From Branchiostoma floridae (Eukaryota > Chordata > Leptocardii > Amphioxiformes > Branchiostomatidae): a DNA stretch of 64,000 nt. Positions 57,237-64,000 of the stretch are shown piece by piece. Both the position numbers and the translations under genes were made by a program. The stretch is taken from assembly GCF_000003815.2 (NCBI RefSeq), contig NC_049982.1, positions 30,300,702 through 30,364,701 on the forward strand. The letters run 5' to 3'. The notes under the pieces are model-generated. The model searched no databases, was not told the DNA's origin, and saw nothing but the letters and a program-made list of their open reading frames with translations. Numbering within the stretch: position 1 is the stretch's first letter; every line of letters begins with the position of its first letter.

Positions 57237-57870
57237 ACAGTTTTTTTATCACCCACTGTCTTGATTCTCCTAACATTGTCCAGACGTAATTCAGTTCTGT
57301 CCCAGAGACCCCCACATGTGACATATTACCCGCAATGCATTTCGCTGTGAATGTGTACTAAGAGTTGTTTGTGTTTCACGGTGATTGCCGATGAATGTAC
57401 ATTCTTAGTTTTGTAACAATAAAATTGGAAATGATCTTGTTTCTTTCCTGGACATACCTTTGTCATGATACTATCCTTGTCCTCGTTTTAGCTATTGTAG
57501 CGGACGAAAAACTAGCTTCTCGGCACATCTGGTTCAAGTACCCTAGAACCCGAGTTCACGCCCGGGTCTGGACACGGGGAAAAGAATCGCATTGTCCTTT
57601 AGGATGGGGAGTAAAGCCGGTGGTCAAGTGTATGAGAGGGATCATATGGCGCCAACATTCTGCATGTACAAGAACTCAGTACACCGGAAAGAGTATGTAG
57701 GGGTGACTTATTGTACTTTGCTAAAACACGAACCGTAATAAAGCCGCATTGTGCTACTGGCACAAGAAAAAGCGCCATACTTCGTCCTCTGTCTGAGGTC
57801 ACAATCTTTACCCTCACCTTACACAATACAATCACGTGATACCCATGATACAAGCTCAACGTTACATACA
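57237..57870. repeat. Duplicated 3'-end/promoter-side block
   Basis: Near-identical to 52345-52990, including a second AATAAA at 57417. At 57236 the sequence switches from CGAACCGTAATTAA (which in other copies continues to the next promoter) back to the start of an earlier 3' block, so this is an unequal-exchange junction. Confidence 0.65.
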
Positions 57871-57919
57871 CCGACAGCTTTTCATCCGTTGAACAAAAGA
57901 AAGGTCAATGTCATTCTGA

Positions 57920-58030
57920 CCTTTTGGAGATGGACCAATCCGCTTGGAGACTTAGATTTCATCCAGAACCCACCGTGGCCGATTGCGCAGTTAGAAATTC
58001 ACTGGGAGCTCGAGCAGGGTGCCGAAAAAG
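57920..58030 (+). promoter_or_regulatory. Promoter block and non-coding first exon, array copy 8
   Basis: CCAAT at 57935, GCCGATTGCGCAGTTAG, GGAGCTCGAGCAGGGTG and donor AAAAAG/GTAATG at 58030. Confidence 0.5.
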
Positions 58031-58463
58031 GTAATGCTACTATTTCTAATCTTAAAGGTACACGATATAACATTTGGCTTAAAGTTAGAAATACCACCAT
58101 AAACAAGACTCTCCTGGTTGTAAACAAAAACTTTCTAGCCACCATTAGACTTCTTAGGATTTGTGGTAATCAGTTATTCACACTTCAGGTTGGCTACATG
58201 GGAGAACAATCAAGATCTTCTTCTTCGAAAACACTCAGTTTTCTTTCACTTCAGAATAATCTTACATAGTTTAGCTTTAAAGCAACGGCCATCCGATTCA
58301 GTTATCCTAATGCTCAAGACATTCTTGAGAAGGTTTCGAAAACACCTTGTATTTTTTGTCTAATGTGATGTCTTTGAGTCACCAACCAGTTTGGGAAACT
58401 GCATTTTGTCTCTTTGCACATAGCGCAAACTTCTGGATTGGACCATTGTGAACCTTTTTCACC

Positions 58464-59760
58464 ATGGGCAAGCTGACGGTCGAGGCTACTGGAAAGCCTG
58501 GTCTCCAGACTAACATCGTGGTACCTGAGTCGGTGCCTGGGCAACCACCGGTCAGTACTACGGATTTAAAATTGTTCTATCAGCTTTGATAGTTGAGTAA
58601 CAGCTTTTCTTACAGCACTTGTTTGTTTGAAATATAATCATGGCGTTATGTCATCTACAGGCTCGCCCCAGACGGTGCCCGAAGAAGTGCGGGACCATCG
58701 CCCTGGTTACCGTCTGTGTGGTGCTGGTGGTGGCGCTGGTCATCCTCGGGGTCAAGCTGGCCAAGAAACATAAGATGGCCGGGAAACATGGCTGTAGGGA
58801 CCGTGGAGAGGAAGGCCACATGGTGAGGAAATAGTTATCTTTATGCTTTCCCCGACAGGGAAAACATATTCTTTTTGCTGGTGTATTAACATGTGTTCTT
58901 CTTTTTCTGTCATGAACCGACCAGAGCTTTATACTGCAGCAGCTACAAAAGGCTACAGGGAAAACATTCTACATATTCGCGAAAACGTTACTATCTAGTT
59001 TTTAGTTCTCAGTTAGTTTCAACAGGCATGTCAAGAAAGTATCTTTTAGAGTGAAGATGCATCCGTGTAAGCAGAAGTCATTCTAAATTGAAGTTGAACG
59101 GCAATTTCCAACACAAAACTTGAACTTATTGGTTAATTGCCCAACTCCAATTTTTTTCAAGGAATGAGCAATTCAATACAATGCAGATCAAGCACGTGTC
59201 TAGGTGAGAAGTGGATCATTAGTCATCATCATCACTGACAAAGACTCGAGTTAAACAATTGTGCAGTCGAAAATTTAGGCACGTCCAAATTTTGTAGTTA
59301 AAAACTTACAGTTCAACTTGTTAACTTTGCTTTTAAAGTTTTGCAATGAAAAGTTGCTGAAAAGCATGCTGAAATCTGCATGGATTGCAGAAAAACAGTT
59401 CACAATGATGATGAATAATCATACACAGAAATACATAACTGTTGCCAATTTCCAGTAAATGCTTTCCGTCTAGATAGATTTCAGAGACTGGCTTTATAAA
59501 ACGCGTTTTGTTTTATTATGTCTCAGGAACATTCACCTTTGACATGTTACCCACAATGCACTTTGCTGCGCATGCGTACTTAAAACAACGAACCTCCTTA
59601 TTTTTTATGATAGGGGGACGATGACTGCGAAGAGATGGAGGACATGGATGAGATGGACGAGGAGGGAGAGCAGTCGGAGGGGTCAGACGGACATGGCGGC
59701 GAGCAGAATCCAAATAGTCGCTGGTGCCCTTTTGGATCCGGCGGTACTCACGGTTGTTAA
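58464..59760 (+). CDS. Array copy 8: single-pass acidic-tail protein lacking the PPxY segment
   Basis: Exon 1 is 58464-58550 (29 codons), exon 2 is 58661-58822, exon 3 is 59614-59760; 131 residues. Exon 1 goes directly from MGKLTVEATGK to PGLQTNIVVPESVPGQPP. The 17 codons that would hold PEDPPPYPLEPLPTK are gone, a clean in-frame deletion between two AAG codons. Exon 2 is the consensus (ends DRGEEGHM; donor GTGAGG). Exon 3 is GDDDCEEMEDMDEMDEEGEQ..., ending NPNSRWCPFGSGGTHGC. Intron 1 is only 110 bp and lacks the SINE. AATAAA at 60033. If the PPxY motif recruits a WW-domain partner in the other copies, this copy should not do so. Confidence 0.78.
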
Positions 59761-60032
59761 GACCTTTTTGGAGATCCCCAGCAAAGTGGCTGTTGGCTAC
59801 AATAGCAACACATAGCAACCAATTTTGACCCAAATTTTCACACACTTTGTCCCCTCCCCACACTAGTATGAAAAGTTTGCATGGGGGTGCCGAGAGCTGC
59901 TACCTACATGTAGCTGGCACCATGTACCATGTTGAATCGTTACCACTATGAAAAATGGAGTTTTTGGCGACGCCTCAGAGGCTAGCCTTATACTATAGTG
60001 TGCGACCGTTTGTACATCCTTCCTTTTGCATC

Positions 60033-60038
60033 AATAAA
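60033..60038 (+). terminator. Polyadenylation signal, array copy 8
   Basis: GCATCAATAAAATGTAAAG, same context as copies 1 and 5. Confidence 0.6.
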
Positions 60039-60494
60039 ATGTAAAGATTATCTTGTTGTTTCTTTTCTGGGCATGCCTTAGTTACGATTTTAGTCCCTGT
60101 CCTTGTCTAACTATTCAAGCGGACGAAAAACTAGGATCTCAGCACATCTGGTTCAAATACCCTAATCGCGCCAGGATGGAAAAGTAGCGTCGGTGGCACA
60201 GTTTATGAGAGATCTTACATGGCACCATATTTCTGTACGTAAAAGAACTTCTGAATCATAAACCGGAAAGACTAGGGGTGACCTGGTTTACTTCACCAAA
60301 ACACGAACCGTAATTAAGCCGCGTTGCCCTAATTGCACAGGAAAAAGTGTCATGATTCCGTCCTCTGTCATAATCTTTACCCTTACGTTACAATAAACAT
60401 TATACAATCCTGTGATACCCATGATACAAGCCCAACGTTACATACACCGACAGCTTTTCATCCATTGTACAAAAGAAAGGTCAATGCCATTCTG

Positions 60495-60605
60495 ACCTTT
60501 TGGGGATGGACCAATCCTCTTGGAGAGTTAGATTTCATCCAGAACCCCCGTGGCCGATTGCGCAGTTAGAAATTCACTGGGAGCTCCAGCAGGGTGCCGA
60601 AAAAG
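60495..60605 (+). promoter_or_regulatory. Promoter block and non-coding first exon, array copy 9
   Basis: CCAAT at 60511, GCCGATTGCGCAGTTAG, GGGAGCTCCAGCAGG and donor AAAAAG/GTAATG at 60605. Confidence 0.5.
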
Positions 60606-61047
60606 GTAATGCTACTATTTCTAATCTTAAAGGTACACGATGTAACATTTTGCTTCATGTTAGAAACACCACCATAAACTAGACTCTCCTGGTTGTAAAC
60701 AAAAAACTTTCTAGCCACCATTAGGCTTCTTAGGGTTTGTGGTAATCAGTTAATCACACTTCAGGTTGGCTACATGGGAGAACAATCAAGATCTTCTTCT
60801 TTGAAAAACACTCAATTTTCTTTCACTTCAGAATAATCTTACATAGTTTAGCTTTAAAGCAACTGCCATCCAATTCATTTATCCAAGTGCTCAAGACATT
60901 CTTGAGAAGGTTTCAAAAACACCTTGTACTTTTTGCTTACTGTGATGTCTTTGAGTCACCAACCAGTTTGGGAATCTGTCTGGATTATTTTATCTCTTTG
61001 CACATAGCGCAAACTTCTAGAGAGGACCATCGTGAACCTCTTTCTCA

Positions 61048-63235
61048 ATGGGCAAGCTGACGGTCGAGGCTTCTGGAAAGACAAGCCCAGAAGACCCGCC
61101 TCCCTATCCTTTGGAGCCCCTCCCAACTAAGCCTGGTCTCCAGACTAACATCGTGGTACCAGAGGAGGTGTCTGGTCATCCACCGGTCAGTACTACGGAT
61201 TGAAAATTCTTGTATCGAGCTTTGACAGTGAAGTAACAGCTAGTTGATAGCTAATAATAGAGTCTTTTCTTCTTTCACATCTTCTTCCTTGACCTTGGAA
61301 TTGACTTTGGCGTTATATGACATTAGATTAGACTTTTTTTGCAATCCTTGGCGGCTCATTCTACAACTTAAGCTTTGTACGTATACAGTATTGTTGAAAA
61401 ATTCTTTTTCATATGCCTGAAAATTGATGCACGTGTGTGCGTTCATTTTAGCCACTATTCTGAAACCCTTAAATGTTTAAATCCCTGGGCAATCAGAATC
61501 TTATACTTGCTAGAGGATCTGCTCTCCAGGGTAAAGGGGCACATGGTCAGGGCATGGGGCCACAGCGTCCTTGCAATAAAACATTTCAGTCTTCGTACAG
61601 GCTAACATACTTGCAATAAAAACATCTCAGTCTTAGAACAGGTGAACATACTAACCAAGCCTGGGAAAGAATGGACTGGATGTTTAGTCTTGTGGTTTAG
61701 CAGCATTTTTGCTTGATTTTCATATTTTGTCACCCTCACGCGTTAGTCTTGGGGTCTCCAGGCCAGAGGATGTCATGTATAAAATCAAAACAGTGTGGCC
61801 TTATGTCCTCTAAAGGCTCACCCCAGACGATGCCCAAAGAAGTGCGGGACCATCACCCTGGTTACCGTCTGTGTGGTGCTGGTGGTGGCGCTGGTCATCC
61901 TCGGGGTCAAGCTGGCCAAGAAACATAAGATGGCCGGAAAACATGGTTGCAGAGACCGTGGAGAGAAAGGACACATGGTAAGAAAATATTTGTTTTTATG
62001 CTTTTCCCGACAGGGAAACATATCGTTGTTTTTGCTGGTGTTGGTGTTCTTCTTCTCTCTCATTCTTCTTGTTATTTATCTTAAGTTTTTTAATCCTTTC
62101 CCCGACAGGGAAACCCTATTCTTTTGCTGGTCTGTTCTTCGTCTTTCCTTTACTTCCCTCATGAACCAATCAGAGCTTAGAAATGCCGAGAACCAATCAG
62201 AGCGTAGAACTGCAACATCAGAATAGCTGTATGAATATGATCATTTACAGCTTTGCGATAGAAAAAAGCATGTATGTGGCTTTTTTTTGTTTCTGGTCAC
62301 ACACAATACTAAAAGACGAGCCTAATTAAATAATGTAGCGTTCTAGTAGCTTGCAAAAAGCTACATGGAAGGCATTCTATATATTCGAGAAAATGTTGCC
62401 TTTCTAGTATACAGTTAGTTCAACAAGCATGTCATAAGGAAAGTATCTTGAAGTCTTAGACTGGATATTTTCTGTGTTTAGTAGAAGTCATTTTGAATTA
62501 AAGTTGAACGGCAATTTCTAATACAAAAATTTGCGCTTGCGACTTGACCTTCAAACTCCAGTCTTTGTCAAGGAATGAGCAATCTAAGGTGAGAAGTGGA
62601 TCATTAGTTCCAGAAAGTTTATGGCGCCCCCGTCTCTGTTAGGGCTAATTCCTTGACAACGACTTGACTTTGACAGACGGAAATTTGGGCACCTCGAATT
62701 TCGGAGTTGAAAATTACTGTTCCACTACTTAAGTTTGCTTCAAAACTGTGAAGTTCTGCAATGACAATAATTAGCTTTTCTGACAATTAAAAAGGAAGCT
62801 CGGTGAAATCTGTAAGCAAAATTCGTTAATTTCAGAAAAAGCAGATGATATCTGCAATGAATGATATTACACAGATACACCAAACACATAACATTTGCCA
62901 AATTGCCAGTACATGCTTGCCGTCTATACTAGTATATGTTTAAGATTTTTCAAACGTGTTTTGTTTATGTCACGGGCTTTCACGTTTGACATATTACCCA
63001 CAATGCACATTGCCACGCATGCATACTTAAAATCACGAACTTCCTTATTTTGTTATGACAGGGGGATGACGACTGCGAAGAGATGGAAGACATGGATGAG
63101 ACGGGCGACGAGGGACCGCAGTCCGATGAGCAAGACGGAGATCGCGTCAATAGTCGCTGGTGTGTACATCTACCTACCTGTACAGGTGTGTACTTCTTCT
63201 TCTTCTTCTTCTGTCACGAACCAATCATAGCTTAG
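61048..63235 (+). CDS. Array copy 9: PPxY single-pass acidic-tail protein with extended Phe-rich end
   Basis: Exon 1 is 61048-61185 (46 codons; CTCAATGG start as in copy 1), exon 2 is 61816-61977 (AHPRRCPKKCGTITLVTVC...; weak acceptor CTCTAAAG), exon 3 is 63062-63235 (57 codons plus stop); 157 residues. Exon 3 starts GDDDCEEMEDMDETGDEGPQ, reaches VNSRWCVHLPTC and then runs into VYFFFFFFCHEPIIA. The extension is translated from a CTT repeat and from sequence (CACGAACCAATCATAGCTTAG) that in other copies sits in intron 2 (for example 62160). So a piece of intron has been moved into the exon. No AATAAA is seen close downstream, so the 3' end may be lost. Confidence 0.68.
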
Positions 63236-63299
63236 AACTGCCGTGAACCAATCAGAGCGTAGAAGTGCAACATCAGAATAGCTGTATCTGTACCTGTAT

Positions 63300-63661
63300 C
63301 CACGTAGCCGGTATAACCGCCCTTCGGCGTAAAACACCAGCTTCGCAGGCACGCGGCGCGACAGCAGCTGGTTACATTACACTGAACGACCCGTCACACC
63401 TAACTTTTGCACATCGATCTGCAAGCAATCTTTTAAACTATCCAGAAAAGATGCCCCTACTGTGCTTGATGATAACAAGTTCCACTCTACGATAGTTTTG
63501 GGAAAGTACGAATTTTGAACACATCAATCCTAGAATGGTAACTATGGTATTTGAAGGCAGGACTGTTTCTTTCTTTTTTGGCTGGTATTAGATACTTATC
63601 AGTCGGTACCTCCACCAGTTTATCGGTCATTTTGTACATCATGTAAAGTCTGGACGTTTTT
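63300..63661. other. Right flank of the array, nothing recognised
   Basis: The sequence after copy 9 leaves the array pattern. I see no exon or promoter block. Confidence 0.35.
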
Positions 63662-64000
63662 TTAACTGTCTTTAAGTGACGTCCACTGCAGTTTTGTTTT
63701 CATTTTGGTAACACTTGCATCCCTGTTGTAGTTGTTTGTACAGAATCTGGCAGCTTGGTTCTGTACCCTTTCAAGTTTATCTTTGTCTTTCTTTGTATAC
63801 GGGCCCCATACTGTAGCGGCATATTCAAGGTTAGGTCTTAGCAGTGACGAGTATGCAAGTGATTTTACCTAGGCTGGGCATGCCCACAGGTTGCGTTTGA
63901 TTACTCCCAGTGTCTGTTTAGCCTTGGTTGTTATTTTGTTAACATGGACACCCCACTTCAGCTCAGTTGTTAATGTAACACCCAGGTATGGGTGGGGGTT
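63662..64000 (-). pseudogene. C-terminal RT fragment of a second non-LTR retrotransposon (runs off the window)
   Basis: Minus-strand frame of 113 codons: NPHPYLGVTLTTELKWGVHV, LGVIKRNLWACPA, an in-frame TAG, then SLLRPNLEYAATVWGPYT, VQNQAARF and YNRDASVTKM, ending with a stop at 63662. It matches the post-catalytic region of the RT at 35281 (RRNL...RPHLEYSAIVWDPYT) but is a different element. The internal stop makes this copy inactive. Confidence 0.8.

Noticed and set aside
15236-63235. BRICHOS-type (surfactant C / ITM2-like) proteins
   Set aside because: A short N-terminal head plus a Val/Leu-rich helix with Cys just before it resembles that membrane-anchor plan, but no BRICHOS domain with its paired cysteines follows; the tails are too short and acidic.

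Overview
The window looks like a piece of an invertebrate deuterostome genome, most likely amphioxus (Branchiostoma). Genes are intron-rich with canonical GT-AG sites and AATAAA signals. The sequence is full of short inverted-repeat (MITE-like) elements, tRNA-derived SINE-like repeats, fragments of non-LTR and Penelope-like retroelements and intronic minisatellites, and it contains one assembly gap of N. The species call rests on repeat style and on my recollection of amphioxus scaffolds; no alignment was run.

Layout. (1) Positions 1-8029: the first six coding exons of a minus-strand gene I recognise as the AP-5 adaptor beta subunit (AP5B1); the rest lies beyond the left edge. (2) 8030-15235: no gene, but many mobile elements, including a 405-bp inverted-repeat element filled with about nine stem-loops and flanked by a 9-bp direct repeat. 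(3) 15236-17441: a two-exon gene for a 204-residue single-pass membrane protein with a His/Gly/Pro repeat tail. (4) 19760-63235: a tandem array of about nine copies of an unrecognised gene family. A standard copy has a CCAAT promoter block with a probable non-coding first exon, then three coding exons, all joined at phase 0: exon 1 (46 codons, proline-rich with a PPxY motif), exon 2 (54 codons, basic stretch, transmembrane helix, basic Cys-containing linker) and exon 3 (41-57 codons, very acidic, Cys-containing tail). (5) 63662-64000: the end of another retrotransposon reading frame.

The array shows a gene family still being reshuffled. One copy carries a 1.87-kb inverted-repeat transposon inside exon 3, one has lost the PPxY segment by an in-frame deletion, exon 3 tails exist in at least four versions, and one compound locus (34192-44890) contains an exon in which the start of exon 3 is fused in frame to exon 1. 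If spliced through, that locus would encode a protein with two membrane modules. The gene at 15236 shares the plan (Met-Gly-Lys start, proline-rich head, membrane helix, phase-0 junction before an acidic Asp/Glu/Trp/Met segment) and is probably the divergent relative from which, or alongside which, the array arose.

I recognise no named family for the array proteins. The PPxY motif suggests that the N terminus faces the cytosol and could bind WW domains (for example Nedd4-type ligases). The acidic tail would then be outside the cell or in a lumen. That is inference from motifs only.
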